DNA from: Nephrocerus scutellatus
Lineage: Eukaryota > Arthropoda > Insecta > Diptera > Pipunculidae
DNA: 64,000 bases
Assembly (NCBI GenBank): GCA_947095585.1
Contig: OX352762.1
Coordinates: forward strand, 119,628,930 to 119,692,929
Reading direction: 5' to 3'
Position 1 is the first letter of the stretch, and every line of letters begins with the position of its first letter. Positions 33,658 through 44,640 of the stretch are shown in pieces. A program made the position numbers and the translations under genes. The notes beneath the pieces are model-generated. The model did no database searches, was not told where the DNA came from, and worked only from the letters and a program-made list of their open reading frames with translations.

Positions 33658-34505
33658 GTGCCACATTGTAGCCAACTTGGATCATGCTATTCATTATTGC
33701 TTTTGATTATGTTTGTTTAACAAAATTTGTTCCTATGCAAATGATATAAAGATATAGACAACCATGGAAAAATTTTTGCTAAGTAAAATCTGAGGTGCCA
33801 CAGGGTAGCCACTTTGGACCAATGCTATTCATTATTACTTTTGATGACGTTAGTTTTAAAAAATTTCTACCTATTCCTAGGACATACAAAAATTGCTTCT
33901 GAGTAAAATCTGAGCTGCCGCAGGGTAGCCACTTGGTCCATTGCTATTCATTATTGCTTTTTATGATGCCAGTTTAAAAAATTTTGTACATAAAATTGCT
34001 GCTTAGAAAAATCTGAGACTCCACAGGATAGCCAGTTTGGACCATTGCTATTCATTATTACTTTTGGTGATGTCAGTTTAAAAAAATTTGTACCTATGCA
34101 GAGGACATAAAGAAAGATATTGACATCCATGAAAAAAAGTAAAAGTGAGTAAAATTTGAGATGCCACATGGTAGCCACCTTGGTCCATTGCTATTCATTA
34201 TTGCTCCTGATGATGTCAGTTTAAAAAAATTTGTACCTATGCGAAGGACATAAAGATATTGACATCCCTGAAAAAATTTCCGCTAAGTAAAATCTTAGGT
34301 GCCACATGGTAGCCACCTTGGTCCATTGCCATTCATCATTGCTTTGGATAATGTCGGTTTTACGAAATCTTTATGTATGCCAATTAAATAATGATACTGC
34401 TATCCCTGTTTAAATTTATGTGTGCTATGTGGTGTACCACAGAGTAGACACATTGGTCCATTTTTATTCATCATTGCTTTTGATGATATCGTCCTACCGC
34501 AAAAA
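33658..34505 (+). repeat. Tandem array derived from a non-LTR RT core segment (7 units)
   Basis: Seven units begin at about 33658, 33795, 33915, 34018, 34161, 34299 and 34434. Full units are about 137 bases; units 3 and 4 carry deletions. Each starts by encoding a version of VPQGSHLGPLLFIIAFDDV and, a frame away, continues through YAKDIKILTS to a 'ctaagtaaaatct' seam before the next unit. These are RT motifs of Jockey-like enzymes (the PQG block and the region of the YADD active site), so a short RT segment has been multiplied head to tail. Stops and shifts in most units exclude a protein product. No flanking parts of the retroelement are present. Confidence 0.75.
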
Positions 34506-34509
34506 TAAC

Positions 34510-34839
34510 TTATAGCATTCGATATTTATTAAACAAAATCTTTTTTACACGCATCAACATCAACAGCAAATTGCCTTTGAACTTCTTTGTCACTTCTTTG
34601 AAATTGGCGCGTTCATCATTGCGTGACAAGTTTAGATTTTTAATTTTATTTTTTTTTCTTCGACTTTGTTTAGATATCAATGTTGCACAGTCAATAATGA
34701 GCACTTTATGATGTGACGACTGAAAACTGTTCGCATCTTTAAGTCCCAACAATAAGCTAATTAACGGAAACTGTGTGGGCGTAACGAAGAACTCTTTTAC
34801 ATGCACATCTCTCTGATTTACTACCGAACAGGTGATCAT
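34510..34839 (-). CDS. Unrecognised 109-codon ORF, doubtful
   Basis: An ATG-initiated frame encodes a basic protein with a Lys/Arg-rich centre (KQSRRKKNKIKN) and no domain I recognise. It starts at 34839 and ends against the RT-derived tandem array. Its only support is its length in AT-rich DNA. It may be chance or part of an unidentified repeat. Confidence 0.12.
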   Translation of the reverse strand: MITCSVVNQRDVHVKEFFVTPTQFPLISLLLGLKDANSFQSSHHKVLIIDCATLISKQSRRKKNKIKNLNLSRNDERANFKEVTKKFKGNLLLMLMRVKKILFNKYRML

Positions 34840-35869
34840 CTCGGTGATCTGTAGGGATGATTTTTAATGAAATCATCAAATCCTCTTAAAATTCAATTAT
34901 AAACGAGCGACACTTCAGGGAAAATTTTCAAAATTGATTTAATTACCGTTGCTGAGTTGTCTAACCGATAATTACGAGTACAACACATTCATGCATGTAG
35001 ACGGACGCATACGCGTACACAATTGCGTAAAACACCAAGTGCATATAATACGAGTTGTATGTTGTATATCGATCACGATCATGATCGTCAAGTTCAACTG
35101 CTTGCTTGCAATGGGCAAACGCTTCAGAATTCCTTTCGAGCAGCATTATATCTAACTGCGAGTTCATAGACTACTGCGCCTATACATATGCAGTGCGAAT
35201 TATTCTCAAGGCTATGATCGAGTAAACGCAGCGTTTTACTGCTCGTATAGCAAGCAACGAAAACTGAATCAAAATAGGAATTTCATTGACCCAATTGATA
35301 AGAGGAAGTAATTATAGGCTTAGGAATCAAATGCTCAAGTGCTTGTGAGTTACTTGTATGCACAAACCTAAGTACATAGATACTTTTCGATTTAAATTGA
35401 CATTCACATTTCATTTCTGTTTTGCATCACCACTTCTAGTGTTTGGTGATAGTGGCCTTCAATGATAACGCGAAATTTACTCTACGCTGCAATTACAATT
35501 TCATTTTGCGTAATCTAAGTTAACTTTGCTGTTTGTTATTGTCATCGTCCGCCTCTTATTAAGAGATAAGCTACATCATGAACGCCACTCTAAGTCATAT
35601 AAACTTTGAATTTGTTGTAGGTTCTTCCTTCTTATTAATGGATTAACATACAAGTAGTTGAAGAAAGCTTCATTCCCAATAACCAAGACTGTTACGAGGA
35701 ATTTTTAAGTTTGTTAAGTTTTTTTTTAAATTTTGGAATTGGAAGGCCAATTGTGAAGGAAAATAACCACAAAATGACCACTCAAACCATTTCTTTTATT
35801 TATTTTCTATTTATTTATTAATTTTGTTTTTCTGATTTTAACAAACAAGTGATAAAATAAACAATTAAT
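34840..35869. other. AT-rich intergenic stretch, nothing recognised
   Basis: No ORF with a recognisable domain and no repeat shared with the rest of the window. A 'gatcacgatcatgatcgtc' near-palindrome is at about 35071. Confidence 0.45.
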
Positions 35870-38262
35870 TAAGAGGCCAATAACCTCACACATAAATAAA
35901 ACATTATGACGGAACTCCAATCAGCCTCGAATACACCGATGAACGACGACGACCACGGCAATGAAAACGGCTAAACGTTTTAAGAATTTTCTCATGGAAC
36001 GTAGGCTCAGTGTATAGAGCTCTAGCTGCACAGCAGCTAGCCGATACCAGGTCTAAATATAATGCTGACATAACAACAATCCAGGAGATGCGGTGGACGG
36101 AGAATGTTGTCTTACAAAAATCAGAATATGACATAATATTACCGCTCTCATGCCAGACATCATGTGCTCGGGGTGTGGTTTCTAGTCAGCAAAAGAATGA
36201 AACCCACCGTTACCGGCTTTAAAGCAGTAAATGAAGCACCCTTCGCGTCCAGGGAAAATTTAAAAACATAAGCTCCAAAACCTTCTCGCAACTACAGAGG
36301 ATTTCCCAGAAGATGAAAAAGAAGAATTATTTGAATCAGTCGAACAGAAACTCCATACGTGCCTTCAGTATGATGTAAAAATCATTCTTGGGGATATGAA
36401 TTCTAAAATAGTTAGGGAGCCAGTATTCAGGCAGTACATTGGCAGCCATAGCTTACACAAGAACACTAATGACAATGGACAACGAGTCATAGAGATGGCA
36501 ACAAGCAATAATTTGGTCGTTGCGAGTACAAGGTTTTCGCGTAAAAATATCCACAAAGCAACTTCGCAACCACATATGGACAGGGAGAGTAAGTCCTGGG
36601 GATGAGATGTCGGGAGTATAAGAGAAATGGACATCCCTTAAGAATACTGTCATTAGTACTGCTGACTCCATCTTAGACAGTAGTTGTAGAGATCGGAACG
36701 ACCGGTTCAATGACGAATGTAAGCTAGTAACTGAACATAAGAATGTTGGGTACAGAACAATGCAACAATCTCATAGAACGCGGTCACGCGAAGATGAATA
36801 TAAAGAGCTCAGAAGATAAGAAAAAACAGTTCACCGGCGAAAGAAAGCTGCCTGGGAGAAGAATCTCATCCGTGAACTGGAACAGTACAGAGAGCAAGGA
36901 CCGCACCAGGCGCGGAAGTTCTACCAAAGGGTCCGCGGTATGACGCAATATACACCGCGTTGCACATACTGCAAAGACAAAGAGGGTAATCTGATCGCCG
37001 ATCTTAAAGGCATCTTAGAGCGATGGTAAGAGCACTTTCATGAGTTGCTAAATGGCCAGCTAACTGAGAAATTGGAGGTTCCCACAATGACCAAAGACCA
37101 CACTAAGCTGCCGCCACCAAGCTGAGACGAAGTAAGCAGAGCGATAGATCGGACCAAAAATAATAAGTCTTCGGAATCAGATGGTATCCCAGCAGAGCTG
37201 ATTAAATCAGGAGGCCACGCAATACACCAAACAATTCATGAACTAATAGTGCAAGTATGGTATGAAGAGACATTCTGTGCCCCATACATAAGAAAGGAGA
37301 TATCACAACATGCCGCAATTATCGTGGTATAACGTGTTGAGTACCACGGATAAGATTTTCTTCTTTATCCTTCAAGACAGGATAGCCCCATACGCTAAAG
37401 TCATCCTTGGTCCATACCAGTGTGGCTTCATCCTAGGCAAATCAAAAACTGATCAGATTTACACTCTTAGGCAGGTGATGGAAAAATATCTAGAGTATTA
37501 AAACTCAGGTACACCATCTTTTTAAAGACTTTAAAGCCGCCTATGAAAGCATAGCCAGACTTTATAAGGCCATGAGAGAATTCGGTATCCCAAATAAACT
37601 GACACGACTATGTAGGTTGATCACGACTAATGTTATAAGCCAAGTTAAAATATCCGGAATACTATCAAGCCCATTTAACATCTATAACGGTATCCGACAA
37701 GTGGATTGACTGGCCTGCTTCTTCATGAACCTGGCGTTGAAGAAAGTGATCCGATATTCTGACGTAACGGCGAGAGGAACAATCCTCTACAAATCTATTC
37801 AAATACTTGCTTACGCAGACGACATTGACATCGTTGGTAGAAACCCAAGAGCTGTGCAGGAAGCTTTCATCAAGATCGAATGGGCTGCACATAATTGAGA
37901 GCCACGTCTGCGAGCAGAAGATCCAACATTGGTCCCTCAATTAAAATGGTGCAGCACGAATTTAAGTAGTGCAATCCTTTAATTATCTCTGGCCAACTGT
38001 AGCAGCCGATAACAACCTGAAATTAGAAATACGCGCACGGTAGCTTAATGCAAACAACTATAGTCTCAAATCCCGGAATTTAACCATAACATCCAAGCTG
38101 CTGGTGTATAAGACACTGGTCGTACCAGTACTTATATTTGGATTCGAGACTTGGGTGCTTAGCAAAAAGCATTCTGATCTCTTAGCCGCATTCGAGAAAA
38201 AAGTCTTACGGATAATTTTTGGCCCGGTATGTGAGGAAGGACATATAAAGTCATGAAAGCGC
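35870..38262 (+). mobile_element. RTE-like non-LTR retrotransposon, copy B (longest)
   Basis: It starts with the same leader as copy A ('gaggccaat' at about 35874). It runs through the endonuclease start (EMRWTENVVLQKSEYD, FLVSKRMKPTVTGF), the endonuclease middle (about 36385-36640, including HSLHKNTNDNGQRVIEMA), the linker (about 36720-37140) and RT (GPYQCGFILGKSKTDQIYTL at about 37410, LAYADDIDIVGRNP at about 37809), to C-terminal FGPVCEEG near 38230. There it is cut short, lacking the GATGATG tail. Many stops and shifts; no open frame exceeds about 70 codons. It retains the endonuclease part missing from copy A, so the deletion in A can be measured. Confidence 0.8.
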
Positions 38263-38394
38263 TCTTACCATCGCGCAAAAATCGACAGCAACACTATGCT
38301 TATTCCAAAGACTTATCTGTATCATAATGACAACATTCCGTAGAACACCATATTGTTATGTTATGAAAGTTTCTTTTGGTCGACTGCATTATAA

Positions 38395-38760
38395 CTTTTT
38401 AAATTTAATTATTAACTTCGCGTGCCCTGGCTGGCTGTCTGGCTGGTGGGCAGAATCTTGTGATAAATTTTTAACACACTTCCTAAAACCCGACTTTATT
38501 GAAACATGTATATTTCCAATGACAACACTTTTTATTAAATTTTGAGTGTAATCGGGCCGCGGAGTCGGGGGGCTTCCATACACATTTTTTTCACCGGCAT
38601 CAGGTCATTTCATAATATAATGACTGTGTTCTGTGTGCGTTGTGCGCTGTAAGCTGTGGGAGGCGCTGCTTGCTTTACGATTGGGATTGTTTTGTTGTTC
38701 GGTTGCAGTGCTTCGTATGTGTTGTTTTTTTTTTTTTTTGCTTTTTCTTTAACAACACAA
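38395..38760 (+). repeat. TCTCTATATTAACTTCG-family repeat, copy 3, with extra module
   Basis: A worn left end (TTTTTAAATTTAATTATTAA) is followed by 'cttcgcgtgccctggctggctg' (first part of the family), one 'atcgggccgcgg' GC unit, then a module 'ataatgactgtgttctgtg', 'gcgctgcttgctttacgattggg' and 'ggttgcag'. The same module follows the copy at 41388 and, inverted, lies inside the copy at 46010. The right end is missing. Confidence 0.7.
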
Positions 38761-40680
38761 CTTGGTCGGAAAATATAAATTTAATAAAAGTCAGTCAGTC
38801 ATGTTTATTAATGGATCGAGCAACGAGAGGGATACGTATAAACCAACTGCAGCGTCATTTGGGAAGTTTTAAAAGTCAATTCCCTTCAATAATAAATGCG
38901 CCAATTTATTATGTAAAAAATTTACTACGAGTATGCATTGAAAACCCCATTTAACCAATTGAATAACTAATTGCTTTTGGATATGAATTGATGCCAATTG
39001 TTAACAAAGTGTATTTATGTACACATCAGGTACGAGTATATGAATTCATTTCGTTTTAATTTGAGTCGATGACAACTCGACAACAACATTTGTAAAAACG
39101 ATGACATTACATCAGACATGAGTCGACGACATAAATTATTGTTGTTGACATTCGAGAGGTCATAGTCAGGCAACGTCACGTCACGGCGATTATGCCGAAT
39201 CGTCTGCAAATAAGGTAACACAATTGGCAGGCAATAAAAATGGAACCGAACGGTCACCCAACCCACCCCAGGGGGCAAGAGAACTACCAACGAAATCAGA
39301 ATACAAACATTTATTGAGTTTTAAGTTATAAACAAAGGAGAACGATACAAAAACACCAAGCCGCCAAAAACAACCAAACAAAAATAAAAAGAACAAGTGG
39401 AAGAAAATAACGTGCTAAATAGTAGTAATTGCTTTGTAATTCTTATTTTAGGTCTGTTTTTATTGTTTTTATTATTGCCGCTTATTATCCGCAAACAACA
39501 CGTCCGCATATTATCATTATTCAATATTAAAGGCATATATAGTAGTAGTAGTAATAGTAAGTGGCACCGCAGGTGTTTAAATTTCGTTCAGCTTAAAACA
39601 CTTCAGGCCCAACATTATCAGGCGATTTTTCCGTTCCCTTTTCAGTTTCTTGTACTCTTTTCTTAATTCTTTTAATTAAATTATCAGCTAAAATGTTTTA
39701 AAAATAGCAAATCGATCGTGGGAATTTGCTACGACCGTAGTGTACTATACTCTGCCTTTGACTATTTGTTTATAATTAATGTAGGTTGCGGACTGATGAA
39801 CAGGCACCGAACAGTTGAAAGTGTAACTACAAACAATTAACTCAAACTTGCTCTCGTTTACTTTGTGTAACTGATGCTACAGTGCTAGTGACTTCCCTTT
39901 AAGGTATGTTTTATTAAGGTGAGTTAAGGCCATTCTGAACAACAAAAGTGTACGTGGATGTCAGTATGTATAAGCTGTAATGGAATAAACCAGAATACTG
40001 CACGTCTGGATAGAGAACACCTATGTACGTCTTCTTGTTGATGCGGTCGTAAAAGGCAAACGGCAAGGTGCTTCAGTTAAAGCGGACTTAAGGTCACCAT
40101 ACTATATCGAGTGGGTACGAGAGTATAATATCGCATTTTAATCCCTTCACCATGAGTGAGTGTATAATAGTTTTGTCAACATTAACGATTCATAATGTTG
40201 CTATGTGATGAATTACAGTTCACTTAATCTCATCGTCATTTTACCCATGGTGTAGGGAAAGTTCTTATCTTATCTTTTAGATGAGGTACAAAGCTTGTCT
40301 CATTAGTACTTTCATATGTCTTTGAACTGAATATTGACATAATTTCTGTCTGAATTTTCTTCGAAACATCCCATAGCCCTTACGTCTGCTATTATCAAGG
40401 TCATGGAAATGCTGATTACTCGTCAGCTCATGTTGCATCTTTAAACATATGGAACCCATAGTAACCGGCAGTATGGGTTTCGTGGAAAGCGTTCTAATGG
40501 TAAATATCTCACCGAACAGTGGAACCAGAACCAGTCTTTTCATTAATTGGGGCAACGCAAAGTTATTGCACTCAACGTTCTGGCATGGACAGAACTCATT
40601 TATCCATAATTTGCACTTCTACAGAGCGTCGACCCTGAGCCTCGATTTTAATAGAAAGGGTTGTAACCGGAAAACACATG
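38761..40680. other. Intergenic, no gene recognised
   Basis: AT-rich. Short ORFs near 39400 and 40450 have no recognisable domain. A triplet run TAGTAGTAGTAGTAATAGT lies near 39538. Confidence 0.4.
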
Positions 40681-40854
40681 TATGTATGTATGTACATGTA
40701 AAGTCTGACCAACCAGTCAGCCAGCAAGCTACGGGCACGCGAAGTGAACATCTCAGGCGAGAGGCTAAACTTGAAATATCCAACAACAAAACTCGACAAC
40801 GAGGTCAACGACGGATAAATTTTGGCGACGGGATACGGCAAACGGAGATCACTT

Positions 40855-41275
40855 TTTGTTAAAAATTTGGAGTGATCGGACCCCGTAGTCGGGACCCCAT
40901 CAAAATTTTTTAAAAAAATTTATCCGATTATCTTAAAACTTTTATATACATGTGTATATCCGATACACTTTTTGTAAAATTCTTGGAGTGATCGGACCCT
41001 TGGCTCCGGGGATCACACACAAATTTTTTTTAAAATGTACCCGATTTTCTTTATATTTTATACACATGTGTATCTCGGTGGTCCAGGGGTTCCATATTAA
41101 TTTTTCTAAAAATTAGCACCCGATTTTTTAAAATTTTGTATGCATGTGTATCTCCGATGACAAGACTTTCTGTCAAAATTTTTAGGGCCTAAGTGCTCTC
41201 ACATTATCTATCCCCGATTAGAGAATTTACACGAGAAATTTTAAAATTTAATGGGTTGGTTTTTTTACCTAAGAG
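40855..41275 (+). repeat. TCTCTATATTAACTTCG-family repeat, copy 4 (right part)
   Basis: Three internal units carry 'acatgtgtat', 'ctccgatg', 'ctttttgtaaaat', then 'gagtgatcggacccc'. They are followed by the conserved right end GATTAGAGAATTTACACGAG, a TTTTAAAATTT palindrome and a GGTTGGTTTTTTT tail at about 41270. Just upstream (40700..40745) a reversed left-end fragment 'cagccagcaagctacgggcacgcgaag' suggests a rearranged or composite copy. Confidence 0.7.
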
Positions 41276-41387
41276 CGTTATACCTAACAGACAGATAACA
41301 AAAAACAAACATTGGTAATTATTTATATATGTGGATCTATCTTCATCACATCTACCCATCGTCCGTTATCAAATTATCTCATCTTTT

Positions 41388-41740
41388 ATTAAATTCTCTA
41401 TATTAACTTCGCGTGCCTGTTGCTGGTGGACTGGCTGGCTGGCTGGCTGGTCAGATCTTGTTATCAATTTTTAACCCACTTCCCAAAGTCAGATTTTATT
41501 GAAATTTTACACACATGTACATTTCCGGTGACAGTACTATATGTTATTTGAATTTGAATTTGAGAGTAATCGGGCCGCGGGTCGCGGGGCTCCCATACAA
41601 ACTTTTTTCTATATGTGTACTATAATGACTGTGTTCTGTGCGCGTTATGCGCTATGCTCTGCGGGCTGTGGGCAGCGCTGCTTGCTTTACGATTGGGGTT
41701 TTTTTTTGTTGTTGGGTTGCAGCAGAGATTATAGATATTA
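41388..41740 (+). repeat. TCTCTATATTAACTTCG-family repeat, copy 5, with extra module
   Basis: A good left end (AAATTCTCTATATTAACTTC at about 41394) is followed by GGCTGGCTGGCTGG, one GC-rich unit, and the same 'tgactgtgttctgtgcgcg...gcgctgcttgctttacgattgggg' module as copy 3. No right end is present. Confidence 0.75.
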
Positions 41741-41998
41741 AGAGGAAGTAGAACAAATATTTTTATACAAAAATGAATGGTTCCGCAATTGAAATGTGTT
41801 GCACACTCAGTTGTGTGAGTGCATTCTTAATTTGTATTTGAAGAACTGGTTACTAACTCACACTGCTTTGTAGCTTAACTCAACTGAAAAGAAAGAATTT
41901 AAGTGGTACTTCGTACGTCGTTGTGTGCACGTCACACCAACCGTACGCTGTGGCTGCTAAGTTTTCACCACCAAATGGGATATTTCACCACAAAATCG

Positions 41999-42035
41999 AA
42001 TCTCCGATTAGAGAATTTACAAGAAAAATATCAAT
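41999..42035 (+). repeat. TCTCTATATTAACTTCG-family repeat, right-end scrap
   Basis: CCGATTAGAGAATTTACAAG followed by an AT-rich tail. It lies directly against the left end of the next full copy, forming a head-to-tail junction. Confidence 0.65.
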
Positions 42036-42780
42036 TTTTAAATTCTCTATATTAACTTCGCTTGCTCGTAGCACGTCTGTCTGTCGGTCGGTCGGGCTGT
42101 TTGTCGTGGAATTTTATAATCAATATATGATAATATGTGCCAATATAAATTTTTTTTAAATTAACCCGATTTTCTTCACATTTTAAACACATATGTAAAT
42201 CCGATGTAAACACTTTTTGTAAAAATTTTGGAGACCCCGGATGCCGGGGTCTTGGGTCCACAATATTTTTTTTTTTAAATTACCCCGATTTTCTTTAAAT
42301 TTTATACAAATTTGTATCTCTGATGGACAGCACTTCTTGTAAACATTTTGGATGCTTCTTATAAAAATTTTGAAAAAAGAAAAATTTTTAAAAAAATTAA
42401 TCCGACTTTCTTCAAATTTTATACACGTGTGTATCTCCGATGGACAAACTTATTGTAAAAATTTTACAGACGCTGGGCCCTGGGATCGTGGGGCCTCATA
42501 CAAATTTAATAAAAATTAACCGGATTTTGGTAAAATTGTATACACATGTGTATCTCCGATGAACAAAACTTTTTGGACACTTTTTGAGCGAATGGGCCCT
42601 GAGGACCGAGGGGTACAAATATTTTTTTACACATGTGTATCTCTGTTGACAACAGTTTTTGAAAAAAGTTTTAAAGTGCAGTTTTTCCAAATTTACCCGG
42701 TTCAAACTTTGCAAACATATGTATCTCCTAATAGAGAATTTACATGAAAAATTTTAAATTTTAAGAGTTGTTTTTTTTTT
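42036..42780 (+). repeat. TCTCTATATTAACTTCG-family repeat, copy 6, full length
   Basis: Both ends are present. The left end is AAATTCTCTATATTAACTTC at 42039. A simple GTCTGTCTGTCGGTCGGTCG block and about five internal units follow, each centred on 'acacatgtgtatctccgatg', 'actttttgtaaaaattttgga' and a GC-rich block. The right end is TAGAGAATTTACATG then TTTTAAATTTTAA, GAGTTG and a long T run. The outer words AATTCTCTA and TAGAGAATT are inverted complements. No protein is encoded. Confidence 0.8.
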
Positions 42781-43012
42781 GTATCATAAATCGTCAGCTA
42801 ACTCATTATTCAGCTTGTTCATAAACTATCCACCACCTATCTAGCATTATCTCCCACAGTAAATCCATTTACTACACATTGCCCACCTTAACTAAAAGCC
42901 ATCTACCATTATCCACTATCAGTTATCTACCATAATAACATATACCTGATAACAAAACGAGCAATGTGAATATGGCTTTGATACATCTAGTGGCTTAGGT
43001 GTGATGACGCGA
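42781..43012. other. Short intergenic stretch
   Basis: Nothing recognised; it has several short ATCTACCA/ATTATC words. Confidence 0.4.
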
Positions 43013-43107
43013 GATAATCAGCGTTATGTCTGATAATCAGCGTTATGTCTGATAATCAGCGTTATGTCTGATAATCAGCTTTATGTCCGATAATCTGCGT
43101 TATGTCT
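43013..43107. repeat. 19-bp tandem repeat, five units
   Basis: Unit GATAATCAGCGTTATGTCT. The first three copies are identical and the last two have one or two substitutions. There are no spacers, so this is a minisatellite. Confidence 0.95.
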
Positions 43108-43218
43108 ATACAGCCAAACAAACAAACAGAGAATGGAAATTATTAGTCGATATTCAGTGTGAGTTTAAAAAGCTTACACTTTCGATAATAGCTCAGCTAA
43201 TATACATAGTATTCAAGT

Positions 43219-43291
43219 GTTTCCGTGGTGTAGTGGTTATCACATCCGCCTAACACGCGGAAGGCCCCCGGTTCGATCCCGGGCGGAAACA
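43219..43291 (+). tRNA. tRNA-Val (anticodon AAC)
   Basis: A complete cloverleaf of 73 bases including the discriminator A. The acceptor stem GTTTCCG/CGGAAAC pairs at all seven positions. The D arm contains TGGTGTAGTGG (A box). The anticodon stem TCCGC/GCGGA encloses loop CTAACAC with anticodon AAC. The T arm CCCGG/CCGGG carries GGTTCGATCC (B box). No intron. T runs shortly downstream (AATTTTTGC, then TTTTTTTT near 43304) provide pol III termination. The gene decodes GTT and, with inosine, GTC and GTA. It stands alone among repeats. Confidence 0.97.
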
Positions 43292-43309
43292 ATTTTTGCT
43301 ACTTTTTTT

Positions 43310-44640
43310 TAACAGTTTTTGATATTTCCAGAGATTGCATGCATACATATTAAAATTTATTGTTTTAAATCATATTCCATTTGAAAGTTATAATTAAAAC
43401 CCACAAATCTATCTTTGATTTTACTTTTTTAAAAATAGTTTTATCTGTATATTCAAAACTATGTTTTTGACTCAGATAATCCTTGTATCTTGTACTTAAA
43501 TAGTACTCTTCCGTTTCACTTTCTTTCAAAAAAAAAAACGCTCAATACCGAACGCATAATGAGTGAATAAAATCCATTGAACTGGAGATTTTTTTTGTAT
43601 ACCTTTACGAGTCTACGAGTATGTGGGACTAAAAGTTTGTATGCAAATGCGCCCACGAGCATTGGGATCTTTGTCTGTCTGACATACAGTGATGAATCGA
43701 CGAGACCTTAAGAAAACGCCGTCTACTGACAAATGACAATGCAATGATGAGGTCTAGATTAAGACATAGATCTAATCGGTCTTACCCTATCCTCAAAACA
43801 TCGCAAAAAACATCACAGAACGCTATATGCATGGTTTTATTGTGGAACTCTTATATGAAGTACATGCAAATATAGAAGTAGTACATAGAGAAATTTTGAG
43901 TTTTCTGGATACATTATGAAACAAGAGTACATTGACATTGGCATTGATTGTATGCTACCCACCCTATAACAAAGCGAAACATAAGAAAATATTTACTTGT
44001 ACTCATGCTTATATAATGAATTTGATTCTCAGTCAATAACTGATGTACAGCCGTAACTACTGAAGCTTTCAGATATTTACTTATATTTTCATTTCATCTA
44101 ATACTATATGCTGCTGTTTATGCTTAGAATCGTTTATCGCAATAATCGAACTACACACCTGATTAACACTCCCATTTGCGTTAATGTCCTGATTTATCGG
44201 CCGATCAAATTGTTGTATTGAGCTTCATCTTAATTAGCTATTAGACCTTCGAACGATATAAATGACACTTCATGTCGCACGCCGTTCAGCTCTTGTTGTT
44301 TGAAAAACATTCACATTGTCATTTTCATAGATACTCATACATATATGGAGGTTATGTGAATCACGAAAATATGACTCGCACTAGCGCTTTTTCTACATCA
44401 AAACTAAGTTAGTAAGCTGCAATTAGTTTTCTCTTGATAGAACATAAACATCAGCCAATATTCCTGTCGAGTCGTCAATACTACACAAACACACAGCCGT
44501 ACACGAAATGCTGCTAACGTTAAGGGTTCAAACGGAAGAGCGATAATAGTCCATCCATCTATTACATCCTGTTCGTCCCTGCCAATCTTTCGCCCTTAGA
44601 CGCTTTCTTAAATCAGACGATTGAGGTTTTTAAAAAACTT
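43310..44640. other. Intergenic, no gene recognised
   Basis: AT-rich, no domain-bearing ORF. Confidence 0.4.

Noticed and set aside
38700..38750. Poly(T) tract as a processed pseudogene tail
   Set aside because: It lies within the extra module of the repeat family and no upstream coding similarity was found.
39397..39666. 89-codon frame with a hydrophobic stretch
   Set aside because: It has no ATG (it opens with GTG) and no further support.
43013..43107. CRISPR-like array
   Set aside because: The 19-bp units are contiguous without spacers, and this is a eukaryotic sequence.
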